A stretch of 64,000 bases of DNA from a virus. Position 1 is the stretch's first letter. The number at the start of each line of letters is the position of its first letter. Below are positions 34,101 to 41,851 of the stretch, one piece after another. The notes beneath the pieces are model-generated. The model saw only the letters and a program-made list of their open reading frames with translations. It was not told the origin of the DNA and did not search any database. Location: IMG/VR virus record IMGVR_UViG_3300032073_000004, positions 54,831 through 118,830 of that record; one strand, 5' to 3'. A program made the position numbers and the translations under genes.

Positions 34101-35180
34101 TTACCACTTTCTACAAGACCAATATCTAGCTTTTGTCTTAGGTCCTGGATTCTTGCAATTGTGACGGGCTCTAAAGCTCTTTCTTCTTTTTGGGTTTGAC
34201 TTTTTAATTTTCATTCCCTTTTGTCCGAAGTTTACTTTCTTGACGTTTCCTGTCTTTGGATCTTTCACATAAACTTTGAATTTCTTAACGTCGCCGCGCA
34301 TAGGCTTGTTGAGCTTTACTTTGCGTCCTTGGTACTCTGCTTCAGCAACAACGTCGTCCCAGAACTCCATGTTCTCTTCAACAGGAGTGCCGTCATCATA
34401 AGTAGCGTCAGAGATATGATAATAAGTTTCCAACATTCTGAACTGTTCGTCTTTTAAAATTTCCGCTACGACTCTAGCGATAAAGTTTTGTTCGTTTTGC
34501 ATCTCAATCGACTCCTTTTTCTTTCCCCACTTTTTTCCTTTTCCCTTTGTCCCACACGCTGATGGCGTTGGTCGGCAGGATGGATATTTAGATCTTTTTT
34601 CTCCATCTTTTCTTCCGCAAGACTTGCAGGTCTTTCTTCCCGTCTTCTTGTCTTTCCTGCAGGTGTTGCAGTCAACCCAGCCTTTGCTTTTACCTTTCCC
34701 GCCTTGGCGAGAAAACCAACCATGAAGGCCATCTTTCTTTTCTTTGGAATAGTCTGTCTTGGCTTTCTTCTTTTTTACTTTTCTCTTCTTTTTCTTTTCT
34801 TCGATGCTCTTTCTTATTTCTTTCTTTATTTTAACTGGTTCTGCTTGTGCGCCTCTACCAAAAAACTTTTGCCTCATACCTACTGATAGAGTATCCTCGC
34901 CAGAAAGAACTGATGCTAAATAATCAATGCTGGCGTCGAGGTCTTCGAGGGTGTCTAGCTTGTTACTAATTTGCCTTAACAGGTTTAGCTCTTCTGTGTT
35001 CTCTTCTGTCTCTTCGACTTCTTTGATACCTTTCCAAATTTTACCTTGTCGGCATTTTACAACAGCTCCGGAAGCATAAGCGGATGGCCACACATCATAT
35101 TTTCTTTTAGCAATACGAGTGCATCTATCTGATTTTTTCTTTTTTACTTTACGCTTTTTCTTTTCTTCGATATCACTCAT
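34101..35180 (-). CDS. Lys-rich three-module protein, DUF5872-like centre
   Basis: The protein has 359 residues and is very basic. Module 1 (about 18-50) contains Y-D-V-W-P-S-A-Y-A-S-G-A-V-V-K-C-R. Module 2 (about 145-210) is cysteine-rich, with G-W-V-D-C-N-T-C and Y-P-S-C-R-P-T-P-S-A-C, as I recall for DUF5872-like viral proteins. Module 3 at the end has F-R-A-R-H-N-C and R-Y-W-S-C-R-K-W. Each is known to me from separate marine-phage proteins. A packaged DNA-binding or structural protein is likely. Its ATG overlaps the stop of a 56-residue gene. Confidence 0.75.
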   Translation of the reverse strand: MSDIEEKKKRKVKKKKSDRCTRIAKRKYDVWPSAYASGAVVKCRQGKIWKGIKEVEETEENTEELNLLRQISNKLDTLEDLDASIDYLASVLSGEDTLSVGMRQKFFGRGAQAEPVKIKKEIRKSIEEKKKKRKVKKKKAKTDYSKEKKDGLHGWFSRQGGKGKSKGWVDCNTCRKDKKTGRKTCKSCGRKDGEKRSKYPSCRPTPSACGTKGKGKKWGKKKESIEMQNEQNFIARVVAEILKDEQFRMLETYYHISDATYDDGTPVEENMEFWDDVVAEAEYQGRKVKLNKPMRGDVKKFKVYVKDPKTGNVKKVNFGQKGMKIKKSNPKRRKSFRARHNCKNPGPKTKARYWSCRKW

Positions 35181-35347
35181 TTTTTCTTGCCTCTTTTCTT
35201 AACCTTTTTTTCCACTTGCTCTAAACGCACTTTTATAAGTTCGTTATCAATTTCAAGCTGGCGTATAGTAGTCAACTGATATGTCATAACTCCCACAACA
35301 AGCGTTGTGACGAGTGCAGTGGCTACTTTTGTAAGATCTATATGCAT
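35177..35347 (-). CDS. Small membrane protein with coiled-coil tail
   Basis: This 56-residue ORF ends in an ATGA overlap with the next gene. One membrane helix (V-A-T-A-L-V-T-T-L-V-V-G-V-M) is followed by a heptad-like helix and a Lys-rich end (K-K-V-K-K-R-G-K-K-K). No Shine-Dalgarno is visible; CTATTTAT lies just before the ATG. The topology would suit a spanin- or holin-type accessory, without firm support. Confidence 0.6.
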   Translation of the reverse strand: MHIDLTKVATALVTTLVVGVMTYQLTTIRQLEIDNELIKVRLEQVEKKVKKRGKKK

Positions 35348-35397
35348 ACAATAAATAGATGCGTATTTCTTAAAGTATTTGGTTGTTGTTTATTTTT

Positions 35398-35583
35398 TTA
35401 ATATAAGATGCCGATGATCATACATTCAGACAAGGTATGTGATGATTTCGAGACACATTCAGCAAACAAGATAAGAGACTCCGCGATAACTTTCACTACT
35501 AAGGCCCCGAGGATAGCACCAACCGTCACTCTCCCTATCCCTGCAGCTAAGGCTGGCCTGCATATGTCTATCAGCTTTTTCAT
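35398..35583 (-). CDS. Small hydrophobic protein
   Basis: The protein has 61 residues with a long hydrophobic centre (R-V-T-V-G-A-I-L-G-A-L-V-V-K-V-I-A) and three cysteines. There is no strong ribosome site. It lies between two minus-strand genes in the same direction. Membrane location is likely; function unknown. Confidence 0.5.
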   Translation of the reverse strand: MKKLIDICRPALAAGIGRVTVGAILGALVVKVIAESLILFAECVSKSSHTLSECMIIGILY

Positions 35584-35600
35584 GCAGAGTATATAGGGTC

Positions 35601-35993
35601 TTATTCTTTAAAATATTTACCTGGACTATATTTCTTTAGAAGTCTAGACCAAGCTTCTTCTTTTAATCCTAAGAAGTCTCTGGCATCGTTTAAAGAATTA
35701 CATTTGCTGAGGGCATATAAGATAATTGATTCATTAACAATATCTCTGACAGCATTCCAAATATTAAAGCCAAAATACTTGCCATGACACTTCTTAGTAG
35801 TTAATTCTAATTTAAGAGAGATCAATTCTTCTAGACTTAAAGAATTAATAGCTATCTCTACTTTTTCATCAATTACATTATCAGCATAGAGTTTGTTTCT
35901 AACTGAGTAATCTTTATTTAATCCTTGAGTGTGCTTAGATCTAATCATAACTGCTTTAGTGCTTAGGCATAGTGCATTGCCTCGCCCACCCAC
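35601..35993 (-). CDS. Helical phage protein with Fis-like C-terminal helix-turn-helix
   Basis: The protein has 130 residues from a GTG start; an ATG at 35948 (115 aa) is an alternative and I cannot decide. A conserved block L-S-L-E-E-L-I-S-L-K-L-E-L and F-N-I-W-N-A-V-R-D-I-V is followed by A-R-D-F-L-G-L-K-E-E-A-W-S-R-L-L-K-K-Y, close to Fis-type DNA-binding helices. Similar proteins occur in T4-like marine phages. DNA binding is inferred. Confidence 0.65.
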   Translation of the reverse strand: MGGRGNALCLSTKAVMIRSKHTQGLNKDYSVRNKLYADNVIDEKVEIAINSLSLEELISLKLELTTKKCHGKYFGFNIWNAVRDIVNESIILYALSKCNSLNDARDFLGLKEEAWSRLLKKYSPGKYFKE

Positions 35994-36036
35994 ACCCTAA
36001 GCTTAATATAGAATATAAAATTAATTAAGTAACGAT

Positions 36037-36903
36037 TTATAAATTATCTAAATCAAGTTCAGGTTCTTCTTCAGCAGGCTCTTCAGTAGGTTCTTCTTCA
36101 GTACCTAAGTCATCTAAATTTAGATCCCCTAATCCTGCATCGTCTTCACCAGCAGATCCCAAGCCAATATCACCACTAGAAACTTCTTTTTCTGCATCGT
36201 CATATTCAGGATTTGTTGGTTCATCTACGCTAGTTGAGAGCTCATCTTCAAATCTATCAAAATATAATTTTAAGTTTGCAGTCAAATAGTCGTAGAATAG
36301 ATCACTGTCAGAGGGATCAGCTAAGAGCTTGTAGGAGTCCAAGATGTTTTTTTCAATTTTCTGGAATGTAACCATTGCAAAGTTACGACCAGTTTCATCA
36401 GCACCAGAGATGCCAAAAGAATCAGCGTCCTGCTTCTTACCGCCACTCGTTGTGATGTCGGGCTTTGTTTTTCCGTATATGTCAATGAACTTATTTAAGA
36501 TGTTTTCATCTTCAACTTCATCTTCCATCACGACAGATGCATCTTCAGAGAGGCCAGACCTTTCCATACCAATTTCAGGCAACAATAAGTTTTGGACAGC
36601 CTTTACAATGTGTGCCCTAAAAGATTCCCTCTGTTCAGAGCTGGAGGTTAAAGTTTTAAAGTCTTGTTCGAGGACAGGAATAATTTTCTTTAATAATTTC
36701 TCTAGCTCGTTGATACCAGTGTTTTTGTGCGGAGAATTCTCTACATCTTCAGCAACCATCTTCTTGATGGCTTTTCTAATTTCTGTCTCGCTGATAAGCT
36801 TCTGTAAAACTTCTACATCTTTTTCAGCAAACTTCTTTGCGACAGATTCTCTAATAGCTTTACGAAGGTATATTTCTTCGTGCATGTCTTTTCTACTAAG
36901 CAT
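36037..36903 (-). CDS. Acidic helical protein, probable head/scaffold component
   Basis: The protein has 288 residues. The N-terminal half is helical with several Lys/Glu heptads; the last 60 residues are extremely acidic (repeats of E-E-P-T-E-E, D-L-D-N-L). It overlaps the ligase-like gene by eight bases. Acidic low-complexity tails and neighbours suggest a prohead or core-type protein, but I recognise no family. Confidence 0.65.
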   Translation of the reverse strand: MLSRKDMHEEIYLRKAIRESVAKKFAEKDVEVLQKLISETEIRKAIKKMVAEDVENSPHKNTGINELEKLLKKIIPVLEQDFKTLTSSSEQRESFRAHIVKAVQNLLLPEIGMERSGLSEDASVVMEDEVEDENILNKFIDIYGKTKPDITTSGGKKQDADSFGISGADETGRNFAMVTFQKIEKNILDSYKLLADPSDSDLFYDYLTANLKLYFDRFEDELSTSVDEPTNPEYDDAEKEVSSGDIGLGSAGEDDAGLGDLNLDDLGTEEEPTEEPAEEEPELDLDNL

Positions 36904-38968
36904 TTTTACGTCTCCTTCGAACCTTTTTGGTGGCCTTACCGCTGTGCCCTACAGCACTACCAATGGCCATTCCCGAAATTTCTTTAAGTTTTCTTTTTAC
37001 AATTTTAATTTCTCTCTTCACCGGAACAACAGCGATCCCTTCAGCATCCTCCGGCTCGCTCTCTTCTTCAATACTGGCCCACCGTCTTCGTGTGGACGGA
37101 TAAGCTTCGTTAACACATTGTAATACAATATCTTGTATTTCTTTACCTTCAATAGTTAAAGCCTCATTCAGACCAATGTTAGATCTAAGCAAAGAAAATA
37201 TTTCCATCGCATCGTCGCGCTTCGTTTTATCCTGGTAAATATCGGGCATCATTTTTAAAAATGTTTCAAAGTCATCTTCCCGAACCGAGTTGCGAACATC
37301 GGTGGCTCTTGCAAAACGACCTGCGACAACTTGGTCTATAACAATATCGTCCCTGTCTTTTCCAGCATTATTGTATCTTCCGTCCTTGACATCATCTTCA
37401 CCGATGACAAGAACAATGCGTGAGTTAGCCGGTGCATTATCAATATAGTCGTAAACAGCTTGTATAGGGGAAGGAACATCAGTTGTCATCAATTCATTAT
37501 GAAAAAGGGGGATAATATCTCCCTGCAAACCATGATGCTCAACAAACAGTTCCCAAACCTGCCTTGAGAGCTCCGGAGAGAAGTTCTCATGCGTTTTCTC
37601 GGATATTGCCACTAACACCTCGTCCGTACTCTGCAAAGCCTTTAGAGCGGCGTCAAAGTGGCCTTTGTGTGGTGGCTTAAACTTACCTGGGAATAATGCG
37701 ATGTTTAATGGTCTATCCGAACCTTCTTCTTTAATACTTTTAGGGTCTACCTTTTTGGTTCTACCAAACTTTAAGATACCGAGTATTTGGTTTACGGGTG
37801 CAAAGTTTCCGGTAAACTTATATACGTTTCCTTTATAATTGAAAACAAAGCCCTCCGACGCAGTGGTGATATTGTCGAAGTCTTTAATTTTTGAAAGTTG
37901 CTTTCTTAGGATATTAAGCTCGCCTTCGTCATTAGCTGACGTGATGGCATCTATTGCTTGTTTCAATTGCTTCTTTAATCTTTTTACCTCTGCTCTGTTG
38001 TCAAGGACATACATGCTATTGAGGTTCTTTAACATCTCTACGGCAAAATCATGAATAGTATCTTCTAGTGGATAAACAATCCCACTTAGCATCTTGGGGG
38101 ATTCTTTAATAAAGTCTTTAACTGCGCTGCGAACACCAACATCATCCTTTGGGATCATTTTCATTATTTGTGGAATACCTGCGCCTTTTACCTTAAAGAC
38201 TCTTCTAATAACCTCGACACGAACATCATCTTCAATGCCCGGTATTGCTTCCCTTAATTTCTCATCCACGTTCTTTACCATGAAATCACCAACAGTGTCT
38301 CCATCGCTAAGGTTGTTTCTGTCTAGCAAGCTATCTATCCTATCAAGAGCCTTATCCAAGTGTTTGCCGTCGGACAATGCTTTGAGTCGTATATAGGCGC
38401 TCACATGTACCTCATGTTCTCCCTGCTGGCCAAGCTCTCCTACCTTGTTGAGGATATTCTCGATGGTGGCAATATTATCATCATTCTCTAGCGGAGTCAT
38501 TTCTTTTGTCTTGGGATCAATACGAACATGACCACTTCTATGTAATGTAATATATTTTCCGCCCAAGTTTACAACATTAGCAGTTCTTGGGTCCATTATT
38601 TCAACACTATAGAATTTGTCAGCATCACGTCCAAAGACTTTTCTCTGGGCCGAGTATGGAAGACTTCTACAGAAGTTCTCGAAAGCTGCAAGAGCCTCGG
38701 AAAAAGTAAACTCTAAGTCTCCTCTTCCCTTGAACTTATCCACTAGCTGGTCTACATCTAAGCCACCATCTTTTATATTGGATTTATTTCTAGCAGAAAC
38801 AGCTTTATCTCTCGCAATAGAGTAAGATACAAACAGGTTCTGTCCATCTGTCTTTTCTGTACCAACAAGTTCACCCTGACTTGCTTTGCTGAAAAGTTCT
38901 TTTATCTCAGCGAATGTCAAATCAGGGTTATCATGTAGGTGCATCAAGTGACCATAAAGTCCACCCAT
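36896..38968 (-). CDS. Ligase-like nucleotidyltransferase fused to HIGH nucleotidyltransferase
   Basis: The protein has 690 residues. The start at 38968 gives a TAATG overlap and replaces a longer reading from 39049. The N-terminal domain has T-E-K-T-D-G-Q-N (Lys39, motif I of DNA/RNA ligases and capping enzymes), F-Y-S-V-E (Glu123, motif III-like), S-E-G-F-V-F (Glu372, motif IV) and Y-K-F-T-G (Lys384, motif V-like). From about residue 420 a second domain shows F-P-G-K-F-K-P-P-H-K-G-H (434-437, the HxGH motif) and A-R-A-T-D-V-R, as in NMN or cytidylyltransferases. It may repair RNA/DNA ends or act in NAD metabolism; neither is proven. Confidence 0.82.
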   Translation of the reverse strand: MGGLYGHLMHLHDNPDLTFAEIKELFSKASQGELVGTEKTDGQNLFVSYSIARDKAVSARNKSNIKDGGLDVDQLVDKFKGRGDLEFTFSEALAAFENFCRSLPYSAQRKVFGRDADKFYSVEIMDPRTANVVNLGGKYITLHRSGHVRIDPKTKEMTPLENDDNIATIENILNKVGELGQQGEHEVHVSAYIRLKALSDGKHLDKALDRIDSLLDRNNLSDGDTVGDFMVKNVDEKLREAIPGIEDDVRVEVIRRVFKVKGAGIPQIMKMIPKDDVGVRSAVKDFIKESPKMLSGIVYPLEDTIHDFAVEMLKNLNSMYVLDNRAEVKRLKKQLKQAIDAITSANDEGELNILRKQLSKIKDFDNITTASEGFVFNYKGNVYKFTGNFAPVNQILGILKFGRTKKVDPKSIKEEGSDRPLNIALFPGKFKPPHKGHFDAALKALQSTDEVLVAISEKTHENFSPELSRQVWELFVEHHGLQGDIIPLFHNELMTTDVPSPIQAVYDYIDNAPANSRIVLVIGEDDVKDGRYNNAGKDRDDIVIDQVVAGRFARATDVRNSVREDDFETFLKMMPDIYQDKTKRDDAMEIFSLLRSNIGLNEALTIEGKEIQDIVLQCVNEAYPSTRRRWASIEEESEPEDAEGIAVVPVKREIKIVKRKLKEISGMAIGSAVGHSGKATKKVRRRRKNA

Positions 38969-39216
38969 TACTTTTTCTCCTGCAGAGGTTTTTGCTCTTC
39001 CTCTAAGACCTTCACCCTCTCTTGAAGCCTCTTCGCATGCTTGCGACATTGCTTGATGCTTTCTTTCGCAACCGCAATCCTTCGAGCCTCTTGCTTGGAA
39101 GCAGGTCTAATACTAGAAAGAATTTCTCCGACATGTTGAATATATTCCAACAAGCCAGGTTTGTCAAGTGACTCCCCCATGAGAAATCTTCTGGTCATCT
39201 TATCATAATCAATCAT
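38968..39216 (-). CDS. Small coiled-coil protein
   Basis: This 82-residue helical protein has an Arg/Lys/Glu-rich second half suited to a coiled coil (R-L-Q-E-R-V-K-V-L-E-E-E-Q). Its stop overlaps the ligase-like gene start. Position suggests a virion assembly partner. Family not recognised. Confidence 0.65.
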   Translation of the reverse strand: MIDYDKMTRRFLMGESLDKPGLLEYIQHVGEILSSIRPASKQEARRIAVAKESIKQCRKHAKRLQERVKVLEEEQKPLQEKK

Positions 39217-39427
39217 TAAGAATTTCCCTTATACTTCTAGCCTTCTTTTTGGGAGCTTCGACCACCTCTTCAACTACTTCTTCTTCTGCAGTCTCAACTT
39301 CGGCAACCTCTACGGGCTCCTCTACAACAACAACTCTCTTAGGAATAACCTCAGTTACTGTTTCTCTTTCTTGTTCTCTCAAGAGCATTGCTCTAGCTCT
39401 CTTCTTTCTTTGCTTTGGACTTGCCAT
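39209..39427 (-). CDS. Small Val/Glu-rich protein
   Basis: The 72-residue protein has a basic start (P-K-Q-R-K-K-R-A-R-A), then a repetitive Val/Glu segment (V-E-E-P-V-E-V-A-E-V) and a basic end (K-K-K-A-R-S-I-R-E-I). It overlaps both neighbours. It is likely disordered and possibly packaged with DNA. Confidence 0.6.
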   Translation of the reverse strand: MASPKQRKKRARAMLLREQERETVTEVIPKRVVVVEEPVEVAEVETAEEEVVEEVVEAPKKKARSIREILND

Positions 39428-40697
39428 ATCTAATCACCACCTTTCGTTTTTTATTTTCTCGTAACATCCCTTCCTTAAAAGGGATATTGTTAATTTTAAA
39501 TTCTCCTGCCAATGCCTGAAGGACTTGTTTGATAGCATCTCCGGGAATATTTCTACTTTTCATAGTGTCTTTAAGGGATTGGCTCCCTTTCACTTTAGTA
39601 TTCCCCACTGCAGATGGACCTCTTGTTAGGGGTGCAGTTTTTGCATCGAGTTGCTCGTCGTCGCCTTTTAGCTTTGGCGCAACTTTCATATATTTGGAAA
39701 GAACGTTTTTCAGGCCCGTTGCTATGTCTGAAGGGTTTGGTATCTTGTCGTTTACTATATCTGTAATTGCTGTAATCACTTCTTCATACTCAGCTCTGCT
39801 ATTGATGAGAGCGAGTTGCCTTATCAGAGCGGGATTCTTTCCCATATAAGTTTGCAATCTCTTTGCATCAGAAGTTTTGTACCCACCAAGAGCCTGCTCA
39901 ATATCTGCCTTAACTGCCTCTTCGTTCATGCTTGTGAGTTTGTTTGTGAAGTTGAACACATTTGGTGCGGTCCAGGCAGCATTGGCTTTCCAATTGGTTT
40001 TGGTATTCCCCCAGTTTCCTTTGGCGGGATCAAAATAGGAATCCATAGCCCTAGCTAAAGATTTTAGGGCTCCTGGCTCTACGCCGGGATAATCTTTAAG
40101 CCACTTGATAATACCCAAAGTATCAATCTTTCCTTTTTCTCCTGCTAGCTTTAGAGGAGGATATTTATCAGGAGCAAGTTCAACATCTGCAGGAACTTCT
40201 TTAGCAACAGCAGTAACATCTGTTGCATCAAGCTCGCCGTCCTGGGCGACCTTCTTAATGTTATCTATAGCTTTCTCTGTTTCTTCTGGGGGCTTGTCGG
40301 CCAACATACCAGCAAGCTTGCCGAGGAGGTCCCTTGTATTACTTTGTAAATCAGTAAGACCAAGACTCGCAACTTGTTGCATAAGCCGATCAGCCTTTTC
40401 CTTATCGGACACTGGAGCCTCTTCCTTCTTTAGTTTTCCTGTTGAATGCCACCATTCGGCTGCAGCTTGATATAATTGTTTTTCAGCTTCAGGATCTGAC
40501 ATACCGGAAGAAGCAATATCCCATGCGTCTTTCCAGGCATCCTCGCCAGTGGAACCAACAACTGCTTGCTTGAAACTACTGAGTCTTTTGCTGAGAGAAA
40601 CCTCGTTGAGAGTGTTATCTTTTTTCAAAGAAACACCTTGGTTCTCCAAAAGCCTTTCAAACAGCTTCAGGTTTCTTTTGTCAAAGACCTTCTTCAC
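39393..40697 (-). CDS. Probable virion protein with shared N-terminal tag
   Basis: The protein has 434 residues. The GTG at 40697 overlaps the TAG of the gene before by one base; the longer TTG start at 40721 is less likely. Residues 1-21 (R-N-L-K-L-F-E-R-L-L-E-N-Q-G) closely match the start of the next upstream gene. T-L-N-E followed by V-S-L near residue 30 resembles a T4 gp21 cleavage site. The rest is helical with an acidic centre and a basic tail. Its role is inferred from the tag and the surroundings. Confidence 0.7.
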   Translation of the reverse strand: MKKVFDKRNLKLFERLLENQGVSLKKDNTLNEVSLSKRLSSFKQAVVGSTGEDAWKDAWDIASSGMSDPEAEKQLYQAAAEWWHSTGKLKKEEAPVSDKEKADRLMQQVASLGLTDLQSNTRDLLGKLAGMLADKPPEETEKAIDNIKKVAQDGELDATDVTAVAKEVPADVELAPDKYPPLKLAGEKGKIDTLGIIKWLKDYPGVEPGALKSLARAMDSYFDPAKGNWGNTKTNWKANAAWTAPNVFNFTNKLTSMNEEAVKADIEQALGGYKTSDAKRLQTYMGKNPALIRQLALINSRAEYEEVITAITDIVNDKIPNPSDIATGLKNVLSKYMKVAPKLKGDDEQLDAKTAPLTRGPSAVGNTKVKGSQSLKDTMKSRNIPGDAIKQVLQALAGEFKINNIPFKEGMLRENKKRKVVIRYGKSKAKKEES

Positions 40698-41110
40698 TAC
40701 TCGTCTTCCTTCGTAGAACAATGAGCTTCGTCTACTTTTTCCTCGCCACTGAGCTTTGCGCCACAGTTCGTGCAGTGGTTGTTAGCTTTGCTATTCAAAG
40801 TTCCGCACTGAGGACAGTGCATGGCCATGATGCCTTCTCTAACTTCTTCTTGCTCTTCTTTCATCTCACACTCACAAGGAGACTTGCCACACTTGGGACA
40901 CACTTCGCCTTCAGTGACTTCTTTTTTGGCTTTTGCGTCTTTTGCAGCTTTTTCCATTGGCTCGTCTTTGTTGCCATCACCGTCGAGATCTCGATAATCA
41001 GGCTTCTTTTCTTCTTCCTTGATGGAACTCTCGTGTTTTAAACCTTGGTTTTCAAGCAGTCTATTGAAGAGTTTTTCATTTCTGTTATTTAATAGCTTAT
41101 GTCGTTTCAT
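40697..41110 (-). CDS. Double zinc-ribbon protein with shared N-terminal tag
   Basis: The protein has 137 residues. The N-terminal tag R-N-E-K-L-F-N-R-L-L-E-N-Q-G is nearly the same as in the following gene. Then come a D-G-D-G-N-K-D-E calcium-loop-like motif, C-P-K-C-G-K-S-P-C-E-C and C-P-Q-C-G...C-T-N-C-G, two zinc knuckles. It ends with C-S-T. The tag suggests joint targeting, perhaps into the prohead. Confidence 0.7.
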   Translation of the reverse strand: MKRHKLLNNRNEKLFNRLLENQGLKHESSIKEEEKKPDYRDLDGDGNKDEPMEKAAKDAKAKKEVTEGEVCPKCGKSPCECEMKEEQEEVREGIMAMHCPQCGTLNSKANNHCTNCGAKLSGEEKVDEAHCSTKEDE

Positions 41111-41499
41111 TTTTTAATACTCCCGTATTTTATTCCATCTTCCCAATCTCGCAGGAGACAGTTACCTTCTAAGTAGGCTTCTTTTTCCATTAATCTCAAA
41201 TGTTCGTTGTTTTGCATATATCCCTCTGTTGCAGGGCCAGCGTTATCAAACTCACCTCGACAGTTCTGTGCGTGATGTACCAGCTCGTGTGCAAGAGAAC
41301 GCATACAGTCTTTCGGCTGTCTGTTTGTTGTGTATATCACAATCTTGTTTTCTGCAGGAGAATAGTGAGCAGTCATCCCCAATAATAGTTTAGCATTTTC
41401 AGGGTCATGACGCAATACGACTCTCACAGGCTTATTATATCCGAGGACACCCTGTGCATACGGAACGAATTCCTTTATCATATCTTTTAGATCTTTCAT
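41107..41499 (-). CDS. Conserved phage zinc metallopeptidase-like protein
   Basis: The protein has 130 residues. H71-E-L-V-H75 is a classic HExxH site, and a likely third ligand lies in M-E-K-E-A-Y (near 107). It is ATGA-coupled to the zinc-ribbon gene. I know the same pattern (R-S-x-A-H-E-L-V-H-H and E-A-Y-x-x-G-N) from hypothetical proteins of T4-like marine phages. It could act in prohead maturation or on host targets. No Shine-Dalgarno is seen before the ATG; CTATTTAT is. Confidence 0.8.
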   Translation of the reverse strand: MKDLKDMIKEFVPYAQGVLGYNKPVRVVLRHDPENAKLLLGMTAHYSPAENKIVIYTTNRQPKDCMRSLAHELVHHAQNCRGEFDNAGPATEGYMQNNEHLRLMEKEAYLEGNCLLRDWEDGIKYGSIKK

Positions 41500-41515
41500 G
41501 CATATAAATAGTATT

Positions 41516-41851
41516 TTATAGTGCTACTTGCACTAAAATAATGATTATACACAGTACAAGGCATATTCCGGTCTTAATTGTTACGGTTTCACCGAGAAAA
41601 AAATAGGTCATAAAAGTGAAAACAATTGTACCGATAGTAAAGCCCATGATGCGACAAGGCCAGAGATTTTCCTCAAAAACTTCATAGCCAAGTCTCGTAG
41701 CTTGAATAAAGATATATGAAAATGGAATACCAAGGAGACACAGCAGCGGAGTGTTATCTCTAAAACTTTTCCAAACAAGTTGGCCACTACTCTGTAGCCA
41801 GACAAGAATATGCCCTAAGAATACTAAGCCAACAAATGTCAGGAGTTTCAT
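41516..41851 (-). CDS. Four-helix membrane protein, SMR/EamA-like
   Basis: This 111-residue protein has four hydrophobic segments, with F-T-I-G-T-I-V-F-T-F-M-T-Y-F-F-L-G-E-T near residue 72 matching the third and fourth helices of small multidrug or EamA transporters. It lacks the usual early membrane Glu of SMR pumps, so transport is uncertain. Its start overlaps the stop of the large tandem gene. Confidence 0.65.
   Translation of the reverse strand: MKLLTFVGLVFLGHILVWLQSSGQLVWKSFRDNTPLLCLLGIPFSYIFIQATRLGYEVFEENLWPCRIMGFTIGTIVFTFMTYFFLGETVTIKTGICLVLCIIIILVQVAL

Noticed and set aside
38969-39049. Longer start for the ligase-like fusion
   Set aside because: It would overlap the 38968-39216 gene by 82 bases. 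The ATG at 38968 forms a TAATG overlap like other junctions here, and the fold begins after it.
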